Of a stretch of DNA of 64,000 nucleotides, positions 34,496 through 43,093 are shown piece after piece. Below the pieces are notes generated by a model. The model did no database searches, had not been told where the DNA came from, and saw only the letters and a program-made list of their open reading frames with translations. Origin of the DNA: Acetobacterium woodii DSM 1030 (GTDB lineage Bacteria > Bacillota > Clostridia > Eubacteriales > Eubacteriaceae); contig NC_016894.1 in NCBI RefSeq assembly GCF_000247605.1, positions 744,001-808,000 of the forward strand. Direction: 5' to 3'. Numbering within the stretch: the first letter of the stretch is position 1; each line of letters opens with the position of its first letter. The position numbers were made by a program, and so were the translations under genes.

Positions 34496-36436
34496 ATGGA
34501 AGAAAATACGGTCGTAACAACATGTACTCGAGACTGTCCCAATACGTGTGGCTTATTAGCGCAGGTCAAGGATGGTAAAGTAATAAAACTGGTCGGCAAT
34601 AAAGCGCATCCCATTAATCAGGGCCGATCCTGTATCAAATGTTCGCACTTTATTGAGCGGGTATACCATCAAGAGCGGGTGCTTCATCCGCTGAAGAAAA
34701 TAAATGGCCAATTCGAACAAATATCATGGGAAGAAGCCCTTGATGAAATTGCCGCAAGAATGAAAACAATCTGTCGAGAAAAATCGCCGGAAGCGATTTT
34801 ATATTATCAGGGCTTTGGTGAAAGATCAGCCTTGAAACTGATTAATCGCCGCTTTTTTAATTTGCTTGGCAATACCACCATTACCAAGGGAACAATTTGT
34901 GGCGGAGCCGGTCAGGGTTCCCAGGATCTTGATTTTGGGAACCGGATATCGCATGATGTTCGCGATTATCATAATAGTCAGGCGATGATTTTGTGGGGGC
35001 GAAATCCATTAGCAACGGGTGTTAATTTACTTCCATATATGAAAGATATCAAGAAAAAGGGTGGCAAAGTTATTTTAATTGATCCGGTGAATACCGAGAC
35101 AGCACCCTTGTGCAGCATGCATGTGAAACCGAAGCCGGGTACTGATTCGTATCTGGCGATGGCTTTGTCACGGTTATTGCACGAGGCTGGAGCTGAAGAT
35201 CAAGAATTTTTGGAAAAGCACTGCATCAATTACCCTGAATATAAAAAATTGGTATATGCCCATTCGGTCGCTGAGTACGCCGCGATGTGCGATGTTAAAA
35301 TTGAAGAAATCAAGGAAATTGCCGATGTTTTAATTAATCAGAAACCAACGGCTTTGGTTTTGGGTTGGGGGTTGCATCGCTGGGAATATGCCCATACGAC
35401 GATGCGCGCCATTGATGCTCTGGGAGCAGTGGCTGGTTCGATCGGAGTCTCCGGTGGCGGGGTCAGCCAGGGGTTTGAAGAATATGCCCCCTATGACTGG
35501 AGTATCTGGGGCGACGCACTGCAACCACCGGAAAGACGAAAATTTTTCATGCAGTTGATTGGATCGGAGCTACTAGCGGCGGACCCGCCAATCGAACTGG
35601 CCTTTGTAACGGCAGGCAATCCGGTGGCGATGGTACCGGACGCAAATGTCACCCAAAAAGCCTTTGAAAAAATACCTTTTCTGGTGGTTGCCGGACATTT
35701 TCTTGATGATACCGGAATCATGGCGGATCTATTTCTGCCGGTGACAACCTTTTTAGAGGAAAAAGATATTATTGCCTCATACGGTCATGATTTTATTGGT
35801 CCGCTGAATCCGGCGATTCCACCGGTGGGTGAATGTAAATCCGATTTTGACATCTTTATGGAATTGGGAAGCCGGTTTGATTTTGCCGATAGTTATGTCA
35901 AATCGGTGGATCAATGGCTGGAAATTATTATGCGACCAACATTGGAAAAAGGAGGCTCGCTGGCAGAAATTTTCCGATTAGGGATCAATAATCCCGATGC
36001 CCCCGAAGTCCCTTATCGCGACAAGGTCTTTCCAACTGAAACCGGAAAGTTCCAACTGATGACGGTTTTTGAGCAGCCTGCCCAATGGGATCGCGACTAT
36101 CAATTTCAGTTGATGTCGGTAGCACCCAGGGAATGGATTTGCTCAGAGGTGACTTTAGAGAGTCAGACGAAACTGCTGGAGGTTAAAATTAATACCGAAA
36201 AAGCTTTGGCCCTGGGGTTGGTCGATGGCAAAGCGTGTGTGGTTGAAAATCAGTTTGGCAGGATCCGCTGCATTGCCACGTTTGTGCCTGACCAGCGACC
36301 CGATCTGGTGGTGATTTACCGTGGTGGATGGGGACAGGCCGGACGCAATGTGAATGTTTTGACCCGGGGTCTGGTGACAAAAGTAGGAAACGGAACCCCA
36401 TATTATGAGACCAGAGTTAATGTCAAGAAGTTATAA
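34496..36436 (+). CDS. Molybdopterin oxidoreductase (DMSO reductase superfamily)
   Basis: A 646-residue cytoplasmic enzyme (no Tat signal). The N-terminal 4Fe-4S cluster ligands are Cys10, Cys14, Cys18 and Cys46. Cys135 in KGTICGGAG aligns by spacing with the Sec/Cys metal ligand of formate dehydrogenase H, about 34 residues before the ILWGRNP strand. Then follow VILIDPVNTETA, KPGTDSYLAMALS and the C-terminal cofactor domain with KINTEKALALGLVDG and TPYYETRVNV. The bound metal is Mo or W with a bis-pterin. It may be a dehydrogenase, hydroxylase or hydratase of a small molecule; the cluster suggests a nitrogen compound. No electron-transfer subunit gene is adjacent. Confidence 0.88.
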   Translation: MEENTVVTTCTRDCPNTCGLLAQVKDGKVIKLVGNKAHPINQGRSCIKCSHFIERVYHQERVLHPLKKINGQFEQISWEEALDEIAARMKTICREKSPEAILYYQGFGERSALKLINRRFFNLLGNTTITKGTICGGAGQGSQDLDFGNRISHDVRDYHNSQAMILWGRNPLATGVNLLPYMKDIKKKGGKVILIDPVNTETAPLCSMHVKPKPGTDSYLAMALSRLLHEAGAEDQEFLEKHCINYPEYKKLVYAHSVAEYAAMCDVKIEEIKEIADVLINQKPTALVLGWGLHRWEYAHTTMRAIDALGAVAGSIGVSGGGVSQGFEEYAPYDWSIWGDALQPPERRKFFMQLIGSELLAADPPIELAFVTAGNPVAMVPDANVTQKAFEKIPFLVVAGHFLDDTGIMADLFLPVTTFLEEKDIIASYGHDFIGPLNPAIPPVGECKSDFDIFMELGSRFDFADSYVKSVDQWLEIIMRPTLEKGGSLAEIFRLGINNPDAPEVPYRDKVFPTETGKFQLMTVFEQPAQWDRDYQFQLMSVAPREWICSEVTLESQTKLLEVKINTEKALALGLVDGKACVVENQFGRIRCIATFVPDQRPDLVVIYRGGWGQAGRNVNVLTRGLVTKVGNGTPYYETRVNVKKL

Positions 36437-36459
36437 ATGATGGTAAGTAGGAGTAGAAG

Positions 36460-37206
36460 ATGATGAAAGCAATGATTGGAATTACATCCACGCAAAGGGG
36501 CGATAAACTAGAACTTTTGAAAGAATATGCCGATGCCGTAGTAGCTGGTGGAGGGATTCCAGTGATCATTCCGGCAATGGAATGTTTTCCTTATTATGAG
36601 GAATATCTGGCTGGCTTGGATGGTATTTTACTTAGTGGCGGTCAGGATGTGATGCCGCTTAATTATGGTGAAGAACCAATTGAAGGGTTTCACTTAATCG
36701 AAGGGATGACACCTGAAAGAGATACCTTTGAACTGGCTTTGATCGGAAAAGCGATGGCCATCAATATGCCGATTTTAGGAATATGCCGGGGGATGCAGGT
36801 AATTGTTATTGCCGGTGGCGGGACTTTATATCAGGATATTGATACGGGGATCGAACGAACAAGACGGATCAAACATTTTCAAGAGTGCTTTTTTGGTTAT
36901 GACACCCATTTGGTAAAACTGCAAAAAAATACAAAGATTTTTGAGATCATCAAAAAAGAGGCCGTGATGACTAATTCGATTCATCATCAGTCCGTAAAAG
37001 TAGTGCCGGACGGATATATTGTCACCGGACGAACAAATGACGGAGTCATCGAAGCGGTGGAATCAGTGGAACATGACTTTGTTTTAGGCGTGCAATGGCA
37101 TCCCGAGAAATTGTTGGAGAAAAACCACTCATGGTCAGTCTTGTTTGCGGCCTTTGTTAAGAAAGCGGTTGAATACAAAATAAAAAGGACAAAGAGTAAT
37201 GGGTGA
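36460..37206 (+). CDS. Class C26 glutamine amidotransferase-like gamma-glutamyl hydrolase (PuuD-like)
   Basis: A 248-residue protein with nucleophile Cys in LGICRGMQVI, the LLSGGQDVMPLNYGE substrate loop and the catalytic His-Pro-Glu in VQWHPEKL. PuuD-type enzymes hydrolyse the gamma-glutamyl bond of gamma-glutamyl-GABA and similar compounds. Here it would release glutamate from the product of the ligase at 30352. GGAG lies 6 bases before the ATG, and the stop overlaps the next gene by 8 bases. Confidence 0.88.
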   Translation: MMKAMIGITSTQRGDKLELLKEYADAVVAGGGIPVIIPAMECFPYYEEYLAGLDGILLSGGQDVMPLNYGEEPIEGFHLIEGMTPERDTFELALIGKAMAINMPILGICRGMQVIVIAGGGTLYQDIDTGIERTRRIKHFQECFFGYDTHLVKLQKNTKIFEIIKKEAVMTNSIHHQSVKVVPDGYIVTGRTNDGVIEAVESVEHDFVLGVQWHPEKLLEKNHSWSVLFAAFVKKAVEYKIKRTKSNG

Positions 37207-38182
37207 AGATAAAATAGAGTTCTTATTTACTTATGGCACGTTTCGCGATTTATCGATACAAACGGCGTTTTTTAAAAGAGCAGTCAATATGACAGCCGCA
37301 ACCCTCGAAGGGTATGCTGTTTTTGGCGGCGAAGATGGATTTTTTTTCATCTCACAAGAAGAAAATGCGGTTACAAATGGATTTGTGCTGGAATTATCTC
37401 CGCAGGAGATGTGGATTGCCGATCAATGGGAAGAAATCCCTTTTTATGAACGCGAGAAGCGGCTGGTGAAAACTGATTTTGGTCAGGTTGAGGCCTGGGT
37501 TTATCTTAAATCGGCTGAAAATAAAAAAATCAAAGTGGACAATGCCGAAATGAGTGCAAATGTTGCATTGGCAGAATTGACCGAAGAAATACAAAAGTTT
37601 CAATTATATCAAAATATCAGAACGATCCCTAATGGCGACTTTTATATGGTGATAGACGGTATGATTGCCGACAATGAAAAATGGAGAGCAAACTTAAAAA
37701 ATAGGACGCGCTTAAAAAAAATATCAAACGGTTATAAAAAATTCATCACTTTAAGTCAGACAGCCTTGAAACAAAAAAATGTGATTATGACAAATGCCAG
37801 TATTGGCGGAACGCATTATTTTTATTTGTCTTCGCATCACATCAAAACGAGAATTCCAGGGGCACTTTATTTTTTTGAAAACGAAAAAAAAGTAAGGATA
37901 ATCATCGCTTTTCCATGTTTGTTGGTTGATCTCGACGATGTCATAAAGGCTTATGAAACGAATAAATTGTTGATTGAAACCGAGAGTTGGCAACAATACC
38001 TGGGAGAAGTGGGATTGCATTGTTGTGATGTAATAAAAAAACTGTATTGTGTGAATGGAATTTCAAGTCAATTTGATCAAGAATATGAAAAACGTCTGAA
38101 TGATGATGTGCAATGGTTTTATTACAAAGAGCAGAATTGGTATGATGAACGAATAAAAAATCACGTTGCGGTGATATATTAG
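37199..38182 (+). CDS. Gamma-glutamylcyclotransferase-like protein with an unknown C-terminal domain
   Basis: A 327-residue protein. Residues 8-105 match the AIG2/GGCT fold: FLFTYGTFRD, LEGYAVFGGEDGFFFISQEENAVTNGFVLEL, WEEIPFYEREKRLVKTDFGQVEAWVYL, with the Tyr-Gly-Thr/Ser loop of the family and the Glu expected at the active site (DQWEEIPFYER). Residues 110-327 are unlike anything I recognise. Coupled by overlap to the C26 hydrolase gene, it probably completes the gamma-glutamyl chemistry of the cluster. Last gene on the plus strand before a terminator. Confidence 0.7.
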   Translation: MGEDKIEFLFTYGTFRDLSIQTAFFKRAVNMTAATLEGYAVFGGEDGFFFISQEENAVTNGFVLELSPQEMWIADQWEEIPFYEREKRLVKTDFGQVEAWVYLKSAENKKIKVDNAEMSANVALAELTEEIQKFQLYQNIRTIPNGDFYMVIDGMIADNEKWRANLKNRTRLKKISNGYKKFITLSQTALKQKNVIMTNASIGGTHYFYLSSHHIKTRIPGALYFFENEKKVRIIIAFPCLLVDLDDVIKAYETNKLLIETESWQQYLGEVGLHCCDVIKKLYCVNGISSQFDQEYEKRLNDDVQWFYYKEQNWYDERIKNHVAVIY

Positions 38183-38280
38183 CCGCGTAAAGTTCGTGCT
38201 CAAAATCAATGAGCTCACATGCAAAGCCGATAAAAAGCAATTTAATTAATTGATTACCAAAAATAAAAGGTAAAAAAAGC

Positions 38281-38312
38281 GTGCTGGTTCTTATAAAAAC
38301 CAGCACCCCAAC
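38281..38312 (-). terminator. Terminator between convergent genes
   Basis: The arms GTGCTGGTT and AACCAGCAC; on the minus strand the hairpin is followed by a T-run, so it serves mainly the diguanylate cyclase gene. Confidence 0.75.
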
Positions 38313-38331
38313 ATATTTGTTTGGCGTTGTT

Positions 38332-40248
38332 TTATTTAGCATCTAAATATTTCACCTGGTTTCGGCCGGAAGCTTTGGCATAATATAAAGCTTTATCGGC
38401 AATTGCAACTAAATCTTTGAGTGAGGTAGCGGGATCCGGAATCAGGTGGGACACGCCAATACTCACGGTAACACATTTTTTCACCGAAGAGGCTTCATGG
38501 GGAATAGCAAGTTCCTCAATGATTTTTCGCAGTTTATTTGCCGTTTCGATGGCATCGTTTTTATCGGTTTCAGATAAAAGCACAATAAATTCTTCACCAC
38601 CATATCGGACCACCATATCTGACGAACGCAGGGAAGCGGTTTTTAGCGTATCAGCGATGGTGATAAGACATTCATCCCCAACGATATGTCCATATAAATC
38701 ATTATAGTCTTTGAAATAATCGACATCAATAAAGAGTAACGAAATGGGTTTTCGCGACTTTAAACAACGACTCCACTCCATTGCAATGGTTTTGTCATAT
38801 TTTCGCCGATTCCATAAACCGGTGAGAGGGTCTTTCAAGGAAAGTTTTTGAAGATCCTGATTAATTTTTTCCAGTTCAAGGTTTTGTTGTTCGATTTTTT
38901 CATTCGATGTCGTTAAATCTTTTGTTCGTTGAAAAACCAGCTCATCCAATTGACTGTTGATTTGCGTCAATTTTTCACTCATCACGGTTTTATATTCTAA
39001 TGATTCTGAGAAGTTTTTAGCCAGTAAAAAGGAATAACTGATGGCAAAAATTAATTGTCCGGTGGAGCTGTTATCATCGGCTTGGAAAATCATTTTTAGA
39101 AAGGGGGGCCAACTATTAGTATTTAAACTACTAAGGGTGACGATATCGATAATACAGGTAATAATTAAAGCCAGGCCGCCAACAATGATAAGCCAACTGT
39201 CTTTTGCGCGATGATGAGGGATTCTCATTAGCATGGCAAACAGATAAAAAATCATTAGCAGGCTCCAGATCTGGTAAATGGGATTGATGGTTGAATAGAT
39301 CCAGGGTGGGGTCAGCAGAACGACGATTAAATAGATGGCAGCGATTATTTGCGTTATTCTGACAATCCGAGTATGGAAATACTCAGGCAAAATAGCTTTA
39401 AAAAACATCAGAATTAGGGGGACACCCAGATAGTAGGTGAGTGACTGGATTTTATAGACAATTTCAAAATCGGCATAAGGGAAAAGTACATAGAAAAAAG
39501 CTTCACCAATTAACATCGTTCGAATGGCGACTAAGATACAAAAAAGCCCGAAATATAACGGGGTGTGATCTTTTCGGCGGAAAAAAAATAAAGCCAGATG
39601 ATAGATCCCCATCATCATTAAAGCCCCAAAAAGGAAAAGTTCATAGGCCATGCCATGATAGCGAATATTAAGAATTTCAGCTGGGTGGCCCATTGTAATA
39701 CTATAAAGAAGTCCGCCGCTGGGGCGATAATAATTAGAAACTTGCATGACCAGTTCATTTTGACCTTGTTGCGCATCAAAAAAGACGACTTGTGGTAAGT
39801 ATTGAGGAACCATATCGTCACGAGTCGTTCCGAGCTTGCCGATGGTAGTGATCAAATGACCATTAATCCAAAGCTTATAGGCGGTACGTACTTTGGGAAT
39901 TTTGAGAGCTAAAATTTCATTGGTGGGGTTGCTGAAATTTAATCGATAGGTGGCGTAACCATTACCGGAAATGGGGGTTTCAGTGGTACTGTACTTAGTC
40001 CATGAAGCAGGAAAATTTTCAAAACTGGCGGTTGCGCCGGAGTTAAATTCGCCGGGATCAAGGAGTTGATTCCAGAAAAATTCCCATTGGCCATCAAGAG
40101 CAACAACTTCATTATTAAAATCGAATTGGTTTAAATCGAGTTGTCCATTTTGGGCGGCTGCTTTCGTTTGTACTATTTCATTGGAGCAACCGCCAATAAA
40201 AGGCAGCATCAGGATGATGAGAATGAGTAATGTGGTTCGTTTGCCCAT
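38332..40248 (-). CDS. 7TMR-DISM membrane diguanylate cyclase (GGDEF)
   Basis: The start at 40248 has AAAGGG upstream. The 638-residue protein has an N-terminal lipoprotein-type signal (MLPFIGGC), an extracytoplasmic jelly-roll (DISM extracellular) domain around residues 30-180 with WEFFWNQLL and TYRLNFSNP, seven membrane segments (about 190-400), a coiled coil and a GGDEF domain. The active site is YGGEEF and the inhibitory I-site RxxD (RSSD) lies five residues before it, so it should be a feedback-inhibited c-di-GMP synthase. The extracytoplasmic ligand may be a carbohydrate. Confidence 0.9.
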   Translation of the reverse strand: MGKRTTLLILIILMLPFIGGCSNEIVQTKAAAQNGQLDLNQFDFNNEVVALDGQWEFFWNQLLDPGEFNSGATASFENFPASWTKYSTTETPISGNGYATYRLNFSNPTNEILALKIPKVRTAYKLWINGHLITTIGKLGTTRDDMVPQYLPQVVFFDAQQGQNELVMQVSNYYRPSGGLLYSITMGHPAEILNIRYHGMAYELFLFGALMMMGIYHLALFFFRRKDHTPLYFGLFCILVAIRTMLIGEAFFYVLFPYADFEIVYKIQSLTYYLGVPLILMFFKAILPEYFHTRIVRITQIIAAIYLIVVLLTPPWIYSTINPIYQIWSLLMIFYLFAMLMRIPHHRAKDSWLIIVGGLALIITCIIDIVTLSSLNTNSWPPFLKMIFQADDNSSTGQLIFAISYSFLLAKNFSESLEYKTVMSEKLTQINSQLDELVFQRTKDLTTSNEKIEQQNLELEKINQDLQKLSLKDPLTGLWNRRKYDKTIAMEWSRCLKSRKPISLLFIDVDYFKDYNDLYGHIVGDECLITIADTLKTASLRSSDMVVRYGGEEFIVLLSETDKNDAIETANKLRKIIEELAIPHEASSVKKCVTVSIGVSHLIPDPATSLKDLVAIADKALYYAKASGRNQVKYLDAK

Positions 40249-40508
40249 ATATAAAAACCCTTTCCAGTCGAAATCGAAGATAAAAGTCAAGCAACGATGA
40301 CGGATAAATTCTGATACTGTGATAATTCAAAACACAATGAAGTCGTTGTTAATAACTCGAGTTTTATTATACATGATGAAAAGCTTAACGTCCAGTTACG
40401 GATTTGGTTAAGATGATATAATTTTAGTTGTCGGTCGTTCATAATTAAAGGAGCTTTTTAAGGCCAAAAGTTAATGGTAAAAATTCGTATTCTGGGATTG
40501 AAATATGG

Positions 40509-40514
40509 TATAAT
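40509..40514 (+). promoter_or_regulatory. Extended -10 promoter of the DUF2284 gene
   Basis: TGGTATAAT (extended -10, core 40509-40514) with a poor -35, about 80 bases before the gene. Confidence 0.45.
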
Positions 40515-40594
40515 TTAAAAACCATTTAAGCTTCAGAGGAACGAAATAGTGGTAAGTTATCAAAGTGAAAATTTAAAATGAAGGTAAAAAAATA

Positions 40595-41125
40595 ATGACA
40601 AGAGAAACTATCGAGAAAAAAATAGCTGAATTTCCCATTTTTGAATATGCTTTTTTAGATCCGGCAGAGCTTAATTTTCATCCGGCTGTCAGAAGCATCT
40701 GCAAAAGCGAATGCCCGCAATACGGAAAATCATGGTCGTGTCCGCCAGCGGTGGGAACCTTGGAAGAATGTCAAGAACGATGTACCAGTTATCAAAATGC
40801 TTTTATTTTCAGTACCATATCGGAAGTAAATGATATTCTTAATATGGATGAAATGCTTGCAACAAGAGGCGAGCATATGGCGATTGTTGAAGAAATAAAA
40901 GAAAACGTTTTTGGCGATTTTGACGATCTTCTGATTCTCTCGGCAGAATCATGCGCCCTTTGTAAGCAATGTACATACCCGGATGGACCCTGTCGGCATC
41001 AGGATAAAATGTATCCTTGCGTTGAAAGTCATACCATCAGTGTAACCGAAATATGTGAAAAAAAGAATCTGTCGTTCTTAAATGGATATAATGTGATTAC
41101 CTGGTTTTGTATAATATTTTTTTAG
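40595..41125 (+). CDS. DUF2284 Cys-rich metal-binding protein
   Basis: A 176-residue protein with the DUF2284 cysteine pattern: CKSECPQYGKSWSCPPAVG and CALCKQCTYPDGPCRHQDKMYPC. The family is predicted to bind an iron-sulfur cluster or another metal, and in methanogens and acetogens it often lies near corrinoid methyltransferase genes, as here (43094). The last 15 residues are hydrophobic. Role unknown. Confidence 0.85.
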   Translation: MTRETIEKKIAEFPIFEYAFLDPAELNFHPAVRSICKSECPQYGKSWSCPPAVGTLEECQERCTSYQNAFIFSTISEVNDILNMDEMLATRGEHMAIVEEIKENVFGDFDDLLILSAESCALCKQCTYPDGPCRHQDKMYPCVESHTISVTEICEKKNLSFLNGYNVITWFCIIFF

Positions 41126-41184
41126 ACCGCAGCGAGAGTTTAAACCGAACAAAAATAAGATTAACAATTAAGAAAGCAGGTTAG

Positions 41185-41679
41185 ATGATGGATTATTCAA
41201 TGTTGGGGATAAAAACCAACCCGGTTACAATTTTTACATTAAAGGACAAAGAAAAGTATTTAAGTGATCCCAGTGTTATTGATGCTGGCATCAGACCATT
41301 GGCCGATGCCATTAATTCGGTTGCGGTTTTATTTACAATGAACGCGTGCCAGGGATTTTTGATCGAAGCAGAGCGGGATGCTCATTGTCCGGAAACCTAT
41401 GTTGACTTTTACGTTATTAATGAGGAGTACGCTCTGGCCAATATGCTGTTGGCTTCATTAGTTAGTAAATTTAACGCCGTGATTAATTGCAAGGTCGTTT
41501 ATGAGGCCGATTTCGATTTTATCTCAGCAGATGAAGTAGTCGGAAATGGATTTGTTAATATGCGTTATAGCATTGAATTATTTGAGTTGCCGCCAGACTT
41601 GATGAAAAAGACTTATCAGGAAATAGTTGCACATATTAAACAGTTTGCTGAAATGGCCAATAAAAACAGCGTGGTATAA
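41185..41679 (+). CDS. Conserved hypothetical protein
   Basis: A 164-residue protein starting MMDYSMLGIKTNPVTIFTLKD, with a Cys in FTMNACQGFLIEAERDAHCPETYVDF and an acidic C-terminal half. I do not recognise the family. It has a modest AGCAGG site and probably forms an operon with the DUF2284 gene 60 bases upstream. Confidence 0.65.
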   Translation: MMDYSMLGIKTNPVTIFTLKDKEKYLSDPSVIDAGIRPLADAINSVAVLFTMNACQGFLIEAERDAHCPETYVDFYVINEEYALANMLLASLVSKFNAVINCKVVYEADFDFISADEVVGNGFVNMRYSIELFELPPDLMKKTYQEIVAHIKQFAEMANKNSVV

Positions 41680-41766
41680 GGCCAAAATAAGTTTCGGAAG
41701 TAAAAGCGAAAAGCCATCCTTTAACAAAAGAAGTCGTGGAAAAGGCGGAAAGCTAAGCATTAATCT

Positions 41767-42673
41767 TTATGCGATAAAGATATCCATAAATGTTTTTTTT
41801 AAGACCTCGGCAAAAATTGATACGTGTGGTTCATTGGGGCGATGGCAGATGTAGATATCCTGATAGGCTGATTGATTGGCGATTTTTATAAATTTTCGGT
41901 ATTTTCGGGAATCTGTATAATAGCTGATATGTAAAGAGTCACTTAAATAGAGGTGGGGCGTGAAAAAAAGATTTTTATAGGCAAAATCCAAATCATAATG
42001 ATAAGTAAAGTTGATTTTTATATTTTCGGTGTTGCGCAGGTGATCGATTAACGGAGCTGTTTTAATGATATCATTGAGATCGCCGTTAATTTCGACAAAA
42101 TTTTCATTGGCCAGCAGATTTAAATCAACCTCTTTTAAGGTGGCGTATTTCGAATTAAGTGGAGCGGCTAAAAAAAGGTTGTTTTTGAATAAAAAAGTAC
42201 TTTCGATTTTTTGTTCAAGCATTTCTTTTTGGAAGTGAGCAATGCTTAAGTGATCGGTGAAAACAATATCGGCTTTGTTTGACAATAATAGCTCTAAAGG
42301 ATACGGTTTCTTTTTTGATCCCGATATAAGGATATTTTTGGGAAAAGGTATTAAGCGATTTATCAAGAATATTTTCGCCTAAATCACATAGGACAATCGA
42401 AGCGGAACGCGCATTTTTGTTTTGGGCAAAGTATTGTAGCATGTTGTCATAGTTGGTTAAGATATTATTGATATATTCCAGTAAGATCGTGCCATTCTGG
42501 TTAAGGTAAATTTTTCGTCCGACGCGGTCAAAAAAAAGACAATTAAATTCGGTTTCAATATTTTTTAATGTTTTGCTTAAAGCCGACGAAGTTACGAAAA
42601 GCGCATCGGCGGCGTGACTGATGCTTTCATGTTTGGCAATGATCTGAAATTGTTGCATTTGTAAAATATTCAT
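41767..42673 (-). pseudogene. LysR-type regulator, frameshifted
   Basis: The start at 42673 follows GGGGAG. The first frame encodes a LysR HTH: MNILQMQQFQIIAKHESISHAADALFVTSSALSKTLKNIETEFNCLFFDRVGRKIYLNQNG. It then runs to LNTFSQKYPYI near 42325, and the continuation of the effector domain (YPLELLLSNKADIVFTDHLSIAHF... to the stop at 41767) is in another frame. One indel therefore breaks the gene, or the assembly has an error there. It is divergent from the methyltransferase at 43094, its presumed target. Confidence 0.75.
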
Positions 42674-42702
42674 ATTTTTCTCCCCTTTCAAAATGTTTGC
42701 AA

Positions 42703-42872
42703 TAGGTAATCGCAAAAGTGCCATGAGCTTTGGGCCCAGTTTCGCACGAAACAATTTCTACACGGTACGGCGGACAGTTCGATGAACTGTTCGCCTACAC
42801 GTTACGAAATCGTTTGTGGAAACTGCACCCCAAGCAACCGTTGTTTGATGTTTTTTAATTTAGCAATTACCT
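42703..42872. mobile_element. MITE-like palindromic element, copy 2 (long form)
   Basis: 170 bp with terminal inverted repeats TAGGTAATCGCAAA and TTTAGCAATTACCT, large internal arms, and a central hairpin GGCGGACAGTTC/GAACTGTTCGCC that copy 1 lacks. Flanked by the identical 12-mer AAATGTTTGCAA (42691-42702 and 42873-42884). It lies 29 bases before the LysR start and so may have altered its promoter. Confidence 0.8.
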
Positions 42873-42940
42873 AAATGTTTGCAAGGCATTTAAACCAGAT
42901 GAAATAAGTAGTTTAGTTAGTATAACATAGATGATGATAA

Positions 42941-42962
42941 TTGATAACCATTTGGTTGATAA
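42941..42962. promoter_or_regulatory. Candidate LysR operator
   Basis: The inverted repeat AACCATTTGGTT (42946-42957) within TTGATAACC...GGTTGATAA fits the T-N11-A dyads bound by LysR-type regulators. It lies in the divergent region between the LysR gene and the methyltransferase. Confidence 0.35.
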
Positions 42963-43093
42963 TGGCAATAAAAAAGCAAATAGACATAAAAATAAATTTC
43001 CGTTAAGATGAACACAAAAGACATTTCGTAAATAAATAATTATTACTATAATGCTTTATCGTTATGTCATTCTGAAATCAGGGGGATATCAAA

